A stretch of 64,000 nucleotides of DNA, taken from contig OX365948.1 in the NCBI GenBank assembly GCA_947247005.1, forward strand, positions 54,605,401-54,669,400. The letters are read 5' to 3'. The DNA comes from Spisula solida. Taxonomy: Eukaryota; Mollusca; Bivalvia; Venerida; Mactridae. The translations under genes were made by a program, and so were the position numbers. The notes below the pieces were generated by a model, which saw only the letters and a program-made list of their open reading frames with translations, was not told the origin of the DNA and made no database searches. Shown in pieces: positions 11,401 through 21,835 of this stretch; within the stretch, counting starts at the first letter, position 1; every line of letters starts with the position of its first letter.

Positions 11401-12921
11401 CAGAAAGCTGACTGGCAAATAAAGGCTATGCTCGGCATATAACGTATGTTGTATGTATAGATGATATTATATATAATAAAGAAATAAATAAATACATATA
11501 TTAATGCTAAATAAATTGTTGTCAAACTTGATGAAAGTGCCAGTTGCAGCAGGTATGCGAACGCGGTATATATCATAATTAACACATTTGGACGGTTTGC
11601 TGAAATGTTTTCACAGTTTTTTTCATACACAGTAATGGCTGTCATGACAATGTAACTAAGTCTAATATTCTTGTGATATGTCTACACAACCTGTAGAGAT
11701 TCATAATCAAGAGTAACGTTGGGAATACTGATATAATAATATACCAGATTTATATAGCACCCTTTTCATGCGAACGCACGTTCAAAGGCACTTTACCCAT
11801 GTTGCAGCCACATCGGCGCAGGTGCATCCTCTACCAGTGCAGATACAATATGATCTGACCAGAGGGACAGACTGAGAGAAAGCCCCTGAAGGGAGAGAGA
11901 GAGACATTAGATACAGGCATGTCCGGCGCTGCAGAGGTGCGCCTAGCTCTTATTTCGAATAGACAGTCTGGTTCTTTAATGTGCCCGGTGTATAGCACCG
12001 ATACACAGCTTCCTGGCACTTCCAGATACTTTGCAGACCACACGGCCAGATATAGCAAGAAATATTATAAATATGCCAGAAATGTCAAGTTTCGATGCCA
12101 TGGATTGAGCCCACGACCTCTGGATTGACAGCCCAGTGCGTTACCACTGAGCTAAATCCGCTTATAATCATCGCCAGAACAGAATACAACAGAATACATT
12201 ATAACAGAACAAATGTTTAACATAAACAAAGATGCATTTCGCTGGCTTAGAATTAGAAGATCATTGTTTTGAGAAAACAAGAAAAACTGTCTGAAAACTA
12301 CTCTTTTCTTATGGAAAACAAGCTTTTTAAACTTCGGTTTGGTCAACATGACCAGTTCAGATTGTCATGAAAATAGGCTCATAAGAAGCGTCTCGTGATG
12401 TAGATTTCTAATATACATGAGTCTTATTAGGTAGTAAGTAGTACTCGGATAATGTTTTAAATTCAAGAATGTTTGTAAAATTGTAATTGTAATTCTCAAT
12501 GACCAGGGGAAGTTAAATGTCAAAGGGTAGCTGAACGGCTGAATTGCCGGAAGCGGTCCTCGAAAACGGGTAATTTCTTAACTTTTTTTAAAAATTGTGT
12601 ATAACCGTTATTTCAGTGACGTTTCTGGCCGCCTGGTTACCGTATGCTGTGATGTCATTTTGGACCATGATGAATGGTGTGGAGAAACTTGATAAAACAG
12701 TCGCCTTATTTGCTCCATTGATGGCCAAGTCAGCGAGCGTTTGGAATCCGTTAATTTACGTTGGAGGGAACGAATCTTTCCGAACAGCCTTTATTAACAT
12801 AATGCATACATCTTTCTCGAGAAATAGAACTAATGTCAGTGGTGCAACTGCTAACACATCCAGTGCCATTTCTACCACCAAGGGGCAATCTGTTAATAAA
12901 ACTAGAGAACAGTCGCTCTGA
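8433..12921 (+). CDS. opsin, peropsin/RGR (tetraopsin)-like G-protein-coupled receptor
   Basis: Three coding exons, 8433-9083, 10839-10929 and 12617-12921, give 348 aa. The donors are GTGAGA and GTAAGT; the acceptors are TGTATAG and TTTCAG; phases fit (0, then 1). It is a retinal-binding seven-helix membrane receptor. Seen: TM1 about 28-50, LQTPTNV before TM2, a C100-C177 disulphide pair, DRY at 124-126, GWGNY and E171 in loop 2 (position of the alternative Schiff-base counterion), and Tyr at the vertebrate counterion site. The middle exon supplies loop 3 and early TM6. The last exon has AAWLPYAV, the retinal lysine K285 in LMAKSAS, and NPLIY at 291-295. The LRTPTN-, VAxDRYL- and WA..P..GW-like words resemble peropsin most. 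It could instead be retinochrome-, RGR- or neuropsin-like. ATG 8433 is preferred over upstream non-ATG codons. The C-tail is Ser/Thr/Asn-rich. Confidence 0.9.
9201..9918 (+). mobile_element. hairpin-bearing repeat, family 2 (copy 1)
   Basis: About 718 bp in the first opsin intron. One end carries a long hairpin (GTTCGGATGCGGAAAATTTA against AATTTTCCGCATCCGAAC) whose tip is GTGC-GTA-GCAC. An inverted copy of nearly the same length is at 44505-45219 in the PI3K-subunit gene; both contain GTCACGTGATACGGGG and GGATTAATCCGC. No coding capacity is seen. Confidence 0.7.
10145..10545. mobile_element. 400-bp palindromic foldback element, family 3 (copy 1)
   Basis: It starts CAGTGTAGCAATACCACGTG and ends with its near complement CACGTGGTATTGCTACACTG. 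The arms are about 190 bp and imperfect, with the centre near TGAAACCAGGTAATGG. It lies in the first opsin intron. A second copy is at 29617-30040 in the large Dmrt intron. Confidence 0.75.
11739..12165 (-). mobile_element. tRNA-derived SINE, family A (copy 1)
   Basis: Read on the minus strand, it begins with a tRNA-like head: A box TAGCTCAGTGGTAACGC and B box GGGCTCAATCC (GGGTTCAATCC in the other copies). A body of about 350 bp follows, ending in CTATATAAATCTGGTATAT. It lies in the second opsin intron. Two close relatives are at 27734-28166 and 28391-28823. It is not a functional tRNA: there is no acceptor-stem pairing and a long body follows. Confidence 0.8.
12238..12450 (-). mobile_element. 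CGCTGGCTTAGAAT MITE copy (second opsin intron)
   Basis: It begins CGCTGGCTTAGAATTAGAAG, then TTTTGAGAAAACAAG and GGTCAACATGACC in the reverse order of other copies. The distal terminal repeat is decayed. Confidence 0.65.
12485..12570. repeat. short interspersed repeat shared with 50460-50545
   Basis: The words AATGACCAGGGGAAGTT, CAAAGGG, GCTGAAC and AGCGGTCCTC occur in the same order at 50460-50545. It lies just before the last opsin exon. The second copy sits in a longer block (50345-50545) that includes GGATCCAAACC, so both may be fragments of an unrecognised SINE. Confidence 0.5.
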
Positions 12922-12942
12922 CAATTAATGTACCATCCTCCA

Positions 12943-14176
12943 AGCGGTTCTAGGCTAGGTAACAACAATGGTGCATCATCATCCACACAGTTCTAGGCTA
13001 GATAACAACGATGGTGCACCATCTACCTCACAGTTCTAGGCTAGATAACAACGATGGTGCATCATCTACCACACAGTTCTAGGCTAGATAACAACAATGG
13101 TGCATCATCATCCACACAGTTCTAGGCTAGATAACAACGATGGTGCATCATCTACCACACAGGTCTAGGCTAGATAACAACGATGGTGCATCATCTACCA
13201 CACAGTTCTAGGCTAGATAACAACAATGGTGCATCATCATCCACACAGTTCTAGGCTAGATAACAACGATGGTGCATCATCATCCACACAGTTCTAGGCT
13301 AGATAACAACGATGGTGCGACATCTACCACACAGGTCTAGACTAGATAACAACGATGGTGCACCATCTACCTAACAGTTCTAGGCTAGATAACAACGTTG
13401 GTGCATCATCATCCACACAGTTCTAGGCTAGATAACAACGATGGTGCACCATCTACCACACAGTTCTAGGCTAGATAACAACGATGGTGCATCATCTACC
13501 ACACAGTTCTAGGCTAGATAACAACGATGGTGCATCATCTACCACACAGTTCTAGGCTAGATAACAACGTTGGTGCATCATCTACCACACAGTTCTAGGC
13601 TAGATAACAACGATGGTGCATCATCATCCACACAGTTCTAGGCTAGATAACAACGATGGTGCATCACCTACCACACAGTTCTAGGCTAGATAACAACTAT
13701 GGTGCATCATCTACCACACAGTTCTAGGCTAGATAACAACGATGGTGCATCATCTACCACACAGTTCTAGGCTAGATAACAACGTTGGTGCATCATCTAC
13801 CACACAGTTCTAGGCTAGATAACAACGATGGTGCATCATCTACCACACAGTTCTAGGCTAGATAACAACGTTGGTGCATCATCTACCACACAGTTCTAGG
13901 CTAGATAACAACGATGGTGCATCATCTACCACACAGTTCTAGGCTAGATAACAACGATGGTGCATCATCTACCACACAGTTATAGGCTAGGTAACAACGA
14001 TGGTGCATCATCTACCACACAGTTCTAGGCTAGATAACAACATTGGTGCATCATCATCCACACAGTTCTAGGCTAGATAACAACGATGGTGCATCATCTA
14101 CCACACAGTTCTAGGCTAGATAACAACGATGGTGCATCATCTACCACACAGTTCTAGGCTAGATAACAACGTTGGT
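12943..14176 (+). repeat. 43-bp minisatellite in the opsin 3' UTR
   Basis: About 28 copies of a unit containing GTTCTAGGCTAGATAACAAC and GATGGTGCATCATCTACC. The array starts about 20 bp after the opsin stop codon. Variant units carry GTTGG for GATGG and CATCATCATCC for CATCATCTACC in an interleaved order. A TAG in the CTAGATAA core closes frames. It is not a CRISPR array: the spacers are not unique and the host is a eukaryote. Confidence 0.9.
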
Positions 14177-14197
14177 GAAGTCAACATTTGCTAGCTG

Positions 14198-14203
14198 AAT
14201 AAA
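14198..14203 (+). promoter_or_regulatory. candidate opsin polyadenylation signal
   Basis: This is the first clear AATAAA after the opsin stop codon and lies immediately past the minisatellite. If used, the whole 1.2-kb array would be transcribed as 3' UTR. Confidence 0.4.
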
Positions 14204-15489
14204 TCAAACTATGAAAGCTATAACCTTGTGGAATGTGATATTGCTACATTTCGTCAATGTGTTGGATATTGTGTGCACATTTCTGGATATACAGTGCCCA
14301 CCAAAAATAAGTATACAGTAAACAATTGTTGCTAAATTTAACTTGGTTAAATTATTCAATATCCTTTTATCAGCCGGTCACAATTATACTTGTTTCTGAA
14401 ACAAGAGTAACTATATGAGTAAAAAAAGACAAAGAAATAAAGATAAAGATGTTCTGAATTTAAATACCCATGTGATAAAAAAATGCTGATTTTTCCATCT
14501 TTTTGTGACTAAGGTACCATTCAAGCGGGACAAAGAAACTTTATAGGGGATTTAATAGCCAGCGCTTTAGCTTTAGCGCTGGCTATTGTAAATACCCATA
14601 CCGGTAACAGGCACGTGCCTATGTTCTTCAGAGTTTCGAGTCGGTACTAATCGTTTTAGAAAAAGTTATTTCCGGTTTTGAAAATTGCGGAGTCGAAAGA
14701 AGTGAATGGTTGAAATTAGAAGTATTCAAATTACGAAACTTTTGAGTCCTAACATATTCTTTCATAACGTTTCGGCATATAAGCCTGATTCAAATCATGA
14801 AAATTATTTAAAAAAATGCATATCTTATTTAATCAAACGTAAATAAAACAATATGGCGACGTCGAAATGACCTCACATCATTAAACGCGACGTCATCGCA
14901 CGTTAACGCGACGTCGTCGCACGGCATAGCGCGCCAACTTGTGGATATGTTGAATTGAAATATAAATAGCAAATAAAAGGCGAGTGTAAAATTATAATAA
15001 CTATTTATAGGGAATATCTGTGCAACCCGTCTCCTAGATTGGAAAACACTATTTTCGAAGTATTTGTTCGCCTGGTCTTCTATGTGGTGCTGCCTGGCAG
15101 CCAGAGGCTAGATCTATAGTCTCTGTTGAGCAAACAAATTCCATAGTCATTTTTTTTCCTCGATCAGATTATCAAAATACCTGATGGGAAATCCCCGCTG
15201 GATGCAGTGCATTTGTTCATATTATTTTGCACCTAGGGTACCAATTAATGTATGGCCTTTACATTTAATAAACAAAAGTATTCCCTTTTCTTCAAAAATA
15301 TTGTTGTTTCACTGTTTTACAAATAAGGTTATTACAGACAAGTAAATGGGGAAATATCATGTTTGTACTTATTTCTGGTGGGCACTGTATAATACAAACA
15401 TGTAGTCTTACGATAAGTTTGATCTTAAGACAATTCCTTCCATTTTTTATGTTAGAGGAAGATACTGTACAAAACATACATGCTTGTAT
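14204..15489. other. intergenic, one short palindrome
   Basis: No gene was recognised. A 34-bp palindrome lies at 14554-14587 (AATAGCCAGCGC against GCGCTGGCTATT). A CG-containing stretch at about 14870-14930 repeats CGCGACGTC. Open frames at 15292-15585 are antisense to each other and lack family features. Confidence 0.45.
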
Positions 15490-15617
15490 TTTGTTTTGTT
15501 GCGTAATAAAATATAGGCACGTGTTTGGATGCGTAGTAATTAAATAACGATTGCGTAGCACAAGCGATTTAATGTACGCATTCAAACGAGTGCCTATATT
15601 TTATAACACGACAAAGC
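15490..15617. repeat. foldback hairpin with GC-rich tip
   Basis: The arms TAAAATATAGGCACGTGTTT and CGAGTGCCTATATTTTATAA pair. The tip reads TTGC-GTA-GCAC. It is similar in plan, not in arm sequence, to the hairpins at 9250-9350 and 45070-45190. Confidence 0.6.
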
Positions 15618-15899
15618 ACAGCTCCTATTCATTATTTCGATTCTAACATCACCAATGCTTTACTATTTATAGCACAACAAGACAGGTTGACGTCAAACTA
15701 CTTTCTTTCCTAGGGACGTTACCGTCACCGTTACGTCATTTGTCATACTATATGACGTCAAACGTGACGTCATCAATCAGCTATATTTTATCGCGGTAAT
15801 AAAATATGGTAAGCTCAATATACGCAAAGAAGGCAAATCTCACGTGCTATGTTAGAATGTTCGATATTAAATCAACGGTTATCTAAGTGGAGAGTAATG

Positions 15900-17545
15900 G
15901 TAGAATGAATTGTAGATGAACATAATGGTTTTAGAAAGGGCCGGAGTACTATTGATCACGTGTCGTCTGTAACAAACACAACAGAAACAAGGAAAAGGGC
16001 TAAAATATCTACATTTTGTGCTTTTATAGATTTTAGAAAAGCCTATGATTTTACTGATAGACGTATTCTGTGGACCAAACTATCTAACTTAGGTATCAAT
16101 AGAAAAATGTACGAAGCCTTGCAGCCATTGTATCATGCAGTTGCTTCGTGTATAAGACTCAATGTATTGCATATTTGATGTTGATTGTGGTCTTCGACAG
16201 GGTTGTTCTTTATCACTCTTGCTTTTTAATTTATATATTAACGACCTAGCCGTTAAAATATAAGCGATCGGTAAGGGTGTTGTTTTGAATAACGAAAATG
16301 TGTGTATTTTGTTGTATGCGGATGATATTGTGCTTTTTGCAGAAAATGAAAATGATATTCAATGTAAACTTAATGTATAGAATGAATGGTGTAATGATAA
16401 TTCTATGTTTGTGAATGCTCAAAAAAGTAATATTGTACATTTTTGTCCAAAGTGTATTAGTAGATCACCTTACATTTTTTCATGTTGAGAAAAACAGTAA
16501 CTGTTAAACATTGTGAATCAATATACATCCTTTGGTGTTTGTTAGATGAACATTTATATTTCAATCAAACTGTCAAACGTGTAGCACAAAGCGCGAAAAG
16601 GGCGCTGGTATTATTGTTTGCAAAATGTAAACATTTTGGGTCTGTGCCATATAATGTTTATGTTAAACTGTTTGATTCATGTGTGTGGCCTGTTATTGCA
16701 TATAGTTCCTCCATATGGGGCAACAAATCATACTCCTGAATCAATGCAGTCCAAAACAGGGTCATGCGCTATTGTTTGGGCGTTGGTAAGTACACACCCA
16801 ACACAGCCCTATATGGCGAGATGGCCTGGCAGCCACCACATATAAAACAAATGGAATCTGTGTGCCAGCAGTGATATAGGATTAATAAAATGGAACAGTC
16901 AAGAATTAATTACCCCATATTTGCATATTGTTTGTCTAAAAGTGGAAATAATTGTAAAAACTGGCAGTTTGAGTCTATCAATAATATGAATAGCCTTGGA
17001 ATAGAAGAACCATCTAGATTATGTTTTACTATGACGTCGAAATGTTTTGGTGACAAATTTGTTGATCTGTACATGCATACTTTTGTAAATGACTGGAAAG
17101 CTCAGCTTAATAGTAATACCGGAATAAGTGGTAGAGGTGGTAATAAGTTAAGAACATATAGAAGGTTAAGAGAGAGCTACTTGTCTTTATTAATGCCGGT
17201 AACACATATAGGACATCACTAACCAAGTTTATATGTGGGGTTGCACCCTTAAAAATTGAAACTGGACGGTATGATAATATTACTGTTAATAACAGACTCT
17301 GTCAAATTTGCAATACAGATTACATTGAAAAGGAATTACATGTACTTTTAAATTGTTCAGCATATAGCAATATCAGAAATGAATTGTTTAATGCATGTTC
17401 TAATATAAATACAACTTTTGCCGAACTGATAGATGAAGAAAAGTTGATGTATATTTTATCCAACAACGATATTGTTAAAGCTAGTGCCAAAGTCTGTTTT
17501 ATGATTTTAAAATCCAGGGAAAATGTTTTAAATAGATAATTTAAT
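15900..17545 (+). pseudogene. decayed non-LTR retrotransposon (LINE) with reverse transcriptase
   Basis: Fragments of one ORF survive in shifted frames. A piece with NGFRKGRSTIDH and FIDFRKAYD lies at 15915-16180. GLRQGCSLS...LFNLYINDL follows at about 16190-16250. The catalytic YADDIVLF motif is at about 16314-16340. A C-terminal Cys/His cluster (CQICNTD...ELHVLLNC) is at about 17300-17370. It would have reverse-transcribed its own RNA at a target nick. Many stops and frameshifts make it dead. The layout resembles mollusc LINEs annotated as jockey-like, but the clade is not assigned. It ends in AT-rich sequence with TATATATAT. Confidence 0.8.
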
Positions 17546-17615
17546 ATATTTGTTATATATATATATATGTGTGTGCTTGACAAACTTTCTTAATAGTTGC
17601 TTCTTTTATCTCATC

Positions 17616-18069
17616 CTAAGAGACTGTTGTTAATCAGTTCATCCACGGTCTGACCGGGTGATAATTGGTATTTTAAGATGTTTTTTAATTTGCGCATTAG
17701 TGCTTTATTTACAAAAGTCAAGGTCTTATTTAAATGAATTCCTAACAACTCTTAAAACAATGCATTAAGGTATTTATAGTGGGCAAGAAAATGTCAGCCA
17801 AGAAAAAAAATGTAAAAGTTTAAACGGTCCGCATGCTTCATAGAATGCATGTAGATTCAAAATATGTTACACACAGATATATGATGACATTGATAGTTTA
17901 AATATGAAACAATTATTACTTTAAATATAAAACTCAGAACAGCACATACTTTCAAAAGTGTCCAATTTTTTTGCACACTCCCACGCAATATTAGCAAACA
18001 TATTCCCAATATAACACAACATTTCACTAGTTCAAACTATCCTAAAATGCCTTAACAACAGTCTCTTAG
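17616..18069. mobile_element. MITE-like element with CTAAGAGACTGTTGTTAA ends
   Basis: CTAAGAGACTGTTGTTAA at 17616 is answered by TTAACAACAGTCTCTTAG at 18052-18069, an 18-bp perfect terminal inverted repeat. The subterminal GCATTAAGGTATTT also pairs loosely with the right side. The interior is AT-rich and non-coding. Confidence 0.6.
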
Positions 18070-18749
18070 TTTTATTTGTGTAAAAAATGCTTAAAATCAG
18101 TAATGTGATAATGTTGTTATTATGGTGTTTTTAGGAGCTTTTATGTATCTTATAATTCAATGTTAAATGGTTACGTATGAACTGTTTTTACATTGTGTAA
18201 AGTTTTATGTATGTACATGTACTTAAATGAGACGATAATAAAAATATATATGTATTTGTGTATTGCTATAAGTTGTAACATAATAGAGCCGTTTTTCCAT
18301 GATTATATATTTTGCAGGGGTCATGATAGCGTAACTTGCTCTCACGTGCCGGTCGATTGGGTGACGGTAAACACGTGCTGAGACTGTCAACCGAGAGTGG
18401 CCTTTTGTTGATATTGTTATTTCCGGGTAGTTACATTTTGTATATAGGATTCGACATGAGTTGTGTGGAGATCAACATTAAATTTTCTTAAACGAATCTA
18501 AAAAACACAATTAATTTAGCGAGCCTTTGTTTTATAAATGTTGATCTCAAAGACAAAGAGTGTCGGATTCTTTTCATCACATTACTATTGTTACCTGGTC
18601 AAAACAACGTCAAAAAAGAACGAATTTACGCCAGCGATGTTACGTTTTCGCGCTGAAAAGCTGGTGACGTCACGCATTTGTTATCACACACTTCAAATGA
18701 AGAACAATGATCGTAACTTGTTTTCACATGGAATAACACGTTATTTATC
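18070..18749. other. intergenic, nothing recognised
   Basis: The short frames at 18193-18381 and 18538-18780 show no family features. The CACGTGCC...GGTAAACACGTGC stretch near 18340 is a weak inverted pair. Confidence 0.4.
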
Positions 18750-18820
18750 AGACTGGCGCCTTGGTCCGATTGCTTTCTGACCTCGCAATATACGTTTAAT
18801 ATTCGAACGGATACCAGTCT
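18750..18820. mobile_element. 71-bp terminal-inverted-repeat element (copy 2)
   Basis: AGACTGGCGCC ... ATACCAGTCT, the same length as 7829-7899 and sharing GGTCCGATTGCTTTCTGAC and TTTAATATTCGAACGG. Confidence 0.65.
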
Positions 18821-19600
18821 AGTTGTTTGTGATAAATTCGGAATCCCTGTCTGATTTGTTACATCATTTGATACTATTTATCAACACCTTCACAGTTCTG
18901 TGTTATTTCTATACTATTCTTGGTGACGATTGCGAAAATCTGTTACCCAGTGTGTCAATGGAAACGATCATGAGATACCTGGGCCGTTAAACCGCTGTAT
19001 CTGGAAAATAAAGCTGTGACTTGTCTCAATGGAGTCGACGCCAAATAAAACCCCCACAAATCGTGGAAAAAGATAATATTAAGTCGCATTGATTTATGAA
19101 CTTCCTTGACCGAGCTACTAGTCATTGACATTGTCCAGAAATGAGTCTTAACTGGGCATTGTGCCTTGTATGTGTTTTATGTTTTTTTGTACTCCGTTGG
19201 TTCGAGCGGGCATCGTGCCTTGTATGTTTTTAATGTTTTCTGTGTTCGGCTGGTTAAGTTGAGTGCTGGCTTCCCTGTCTGACTTAATATTATATTTTTT
19301 CGTTTTGAAGTGTTCAGCTTTTTGATTGCTGAAACGAGTTCATTCAGTGCGACTACAAAATATTTTGCGAGGCCCTTAATTATGTAAATAACATTTTGTT
19401 AATTCATTTAAACATAATGGCTAACATTCTGTGTATTGGCTTTGTTTCTCAAACATTTCATTATCTATTGTTAATGTTTGTTGTGATATTGTTTAGTTTT
19501 TGCTAATAAAATATATTTACTTGATAAGTTGAATATAACTTTATCGTTACATTTTATTTTAGAATTCATTGAATGCATTATTGGTATGGAATATCACCTA

Positions 19601-19702
19601 CTCCTATGCAAAGTGCCCACTGCCAGTATTTTGGATTAATAAACAATAAAAACTTTATATACATTTACCAATAGCTTGCTGGTGGGCACATTTGCATAGG
19701 AA
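19601..19702. repeat. inverted-repeat element
   Basis: CTCCTATGCAAAGTGCCCAC pairs with GTGGGCACATTTGCATAGGA around an AT-rich loop of about 60 bp. Just upstream (about 19140-19260) GGGCATCGTGCCTTGTATGT-like words occur twice, forming a short degenerate tandem repeat. Confidence 0.55.
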
Positions 19703-19960
19703 TAAACCTGTATACATACACTATGCTCCCTCCTATTATTATTCGGCCTACAGTCTCATGTCAATACGTTCATACGAAGCTCAATAACGAAGCCAATAAG
19801 AATTCAATCAATTCTTGAAAAACATATCATACGATCATCGACTGATGCCGGTCCAGCACCTTTGTCCAGGATTTGATGTCAATCATCGGCTGGCGTCTGC
19901 TGTGTACACGCTGTCTATATATTAGATGCACATCGGATACACATACATCTTCCAACGTCC

Positions 19961-20190
19961 CGGATACTGTTTTATCAAAGCACTTACGAAACATACAGTT
20001 ACGCTCAAATTTAAGTTCTACATAATTCTTTAACAACAGCGAATTGGTGACGAATAACAGTGGTTTGTAGTTCATTAACTGAATCATTAGTAGTATTGCA
20101 GCTCCATTTACCACACTTTATAATTGTAAATAATTTAAATTTGATCGCAAGTTCACAATTTTCGTAAGTGCTTTGATGAAACTGTACCCG
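19961..20190. mobile_element. MITE with GGTACTGTTTTATCAAAGCAC ends (copy 1)
   Basis: The left end ATACTGTTTTATCAAAGCAC mirrors the right end GTGCTTTGATGAAACTGTAC. A second copy at 30306-30952 is split by a nested element. The open frames reported over it are non-coding. Confidence 0.65.
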
Positions 20191-20449
20191 CGTGATTTCA
20201 AACCCAGTAGCAACGTAGTAATGTGTGTATAGGGTATACTGTAAAATCACATATTTTCGTGGGTATTGAATTTTGTGGATTTTGATAAAAATCCATTTTC
20301 GTGGTCCTAGAATTACAAAACATGGATGGGTAAACCTAGGTTCTGTATTAGGGGGTCCATTAATCGTAAGGATTATGAATTCAACATCCGGCGAAACTGT
20401 GGTTTAAACCCATGCAGAAATTAAAACTAATGGAGTTTCAACTCAACAG

Positions 20450-21002
20450 TCCAGTTAGGATATTGTGACAGTGACGTTGCAGTTAATGTGTACACAAAAT
20501 ATATCAACCATTGTCTGAACAGGTAGAGTGAATATACGTAGTATGTTAATTTAGCATTGAAATTATAGTTGTTTGTACAGTATAAGCCTTTATCATATGT
20601 TTGACGTCGCGGCAGCGTAATAAAGCCATTATTTATTTTTGATAATACACTAGTGTAATAAAGCTTTGACATGACGTCATTCAAAGTATAGGCGACGTCG
20701 TCAAAGTTGCGCGTTTATTATAGTGAAAATAAGGTTTTTTATGTTTCGGCTCGGAATGGCTAACATATGATAAAAAGAACATTACATGTGTGACTTTTCA
20801 CATTGGATTTATTAAACTCGTTGAATAAAATCGATAAATGCTCGGCAGAGCCTCGCATCTATTATTTTATTCAACTTGTTTAATAAATTCAATATGAAAA
20901 GACACTCATGTAATATCCTCTATTTATAATAATTATTGGTTTTACACCTTTACAGTGGACTCGACCGCTGCATCGCTAGAATTTTACCCTGACAGGACTA
21001 TA
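20450..21002 (+). mobile_element. CAGTTAGGATA MITE (copy 2), split by a nested insertion
   Basis: The left part (20450-20591) and right part (about 20935-21002) match the uninterrupted copy at 7917-8128. The break falls in the shared word GCCTTTATTGG. About 343 bp of the hairpin element described next lies between them. Confidence 0.7.
20592..20934. mobile_element. hairpin element, family 4 (copy 1, nested)
   Basis: It begins TCATATGTTTGACGTCGCGG and ends TAATATCCTCTATTTAT. A long hairpin (AATTTATTAAACTCGTTGAA-like arms; TGAATTTATTAAAC against GTTTAATAAATTC) has a GGC-AGA-GCC tip. It interrupts a MITE, so it is the younger of the two. Confidence 0.65.
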
Positions 21003-21211
21003 CCAGATTTAAACAAAGGGGTTTAACACAGTTAAAATGTGTGTACACAAGATTTTAGATATTCCATCAAAACATTAATCAGATGTCAGATTTTAAAATT
21101 CAAAATTATTTCTACGTGTAAGTCGGGGTACAAACAAGCCTTGCCATCAGCGCCGAAACACAAACGCTGGTTCATTGGATTAAATAATCGCGTTAACAAA
21201 TATATCTACAT

Positions 21212-21556
21212 TTATCACATGTTTGACGTCGCGGTAGCGTAATAAAGCCATTATTTATTTTTGATAATACGCTAGTGTAATAAAGCTATCACGCGACGTC
21301 ATTCAAAGGATAAGCGACGTCGTAAAAGTTGCGCGTTTATTATAGTAGTGAAAATAAGTAGCTATTTTATGTTTCGGTCGGAAAAGGCTAACATGTGATA
21401 AAAAGAACATTACATTTGTGACTTTCCACATTGAATTTATTAAACTCGTTGAACAAATCGATAAAATGCTCGGCAGAGCCTCGCATTTTATTATTTTTAT
21501 TCAACTCGTTTAATAAATTCAATATGGAAATACACTCATGTAATATCCTCTATATA
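21212..21556. mobile_element. hairpin element, family 4 (copy 2)
   Basis: Same orientation and order as the nested copy about 620 bp to the left: TCACATGTTTGACGTCGCGG, the repeated TAATAAAGC words, the GCTCGGCAGAGCCTCGCAT tip, and TAATATCCTCTATAT at the end. Confidence 0.65.
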
Positions 21557-21557
21557 C

Positions 21558-21808
21558 ATCGCTGGCTCAGAATTAGAAGGTCGTACGTAATACTAACGGC
21601 CTTATTAGACTCATGCATATTTGAAATCTGCATCTCAAAGCGCCTCTTTGAACCTATTTTCATGAAAATCAGAAGCGGTTATGTTGACCAAACTGAAGTT
21701 TAAAAAAATAGTTTTCCATAAGTAAAGATTAGTTTTTAGACAGCTTTTTCTTGTTTTCTCAAAAATTGATTTCGTATGCACGACCTTCTAAATCTAGGCC
21801 ATCGATAT
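21558..21808. mobile_element. CGCTGGCTTAGAAT MITE copy next to the Dmrt 3' end
   Basis: ATCGCTGGCTCAGAATTAGA at the left and TTCTAAATCTAGGCCATCGAT at the right, with CATATTTGAAATCTGCATC and TTGACCAAACTGAAG inside. It ends about 28 bp from the Dmrt stop codon, so it probably forms part of the 3' UTR. Confidence 0.75.
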
Positions 21809-21835
21809 AAATGTACACTGGTGACTAGAGAAAAT

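Noticed and set aside
12100..12165. tRNA gene on the minus strand (also 28100-28166, 28757-28823, 40050-40125)
   Set aside because: A and B boxes are present, but there is no acceptor stem and a SINE body follows.
12943..14176. CRISPR-like regularly spaced repeats
   Set aside because: The whole 43-bp unit is repeated with no unique spacers, in a eukaryotic 3' UTR.
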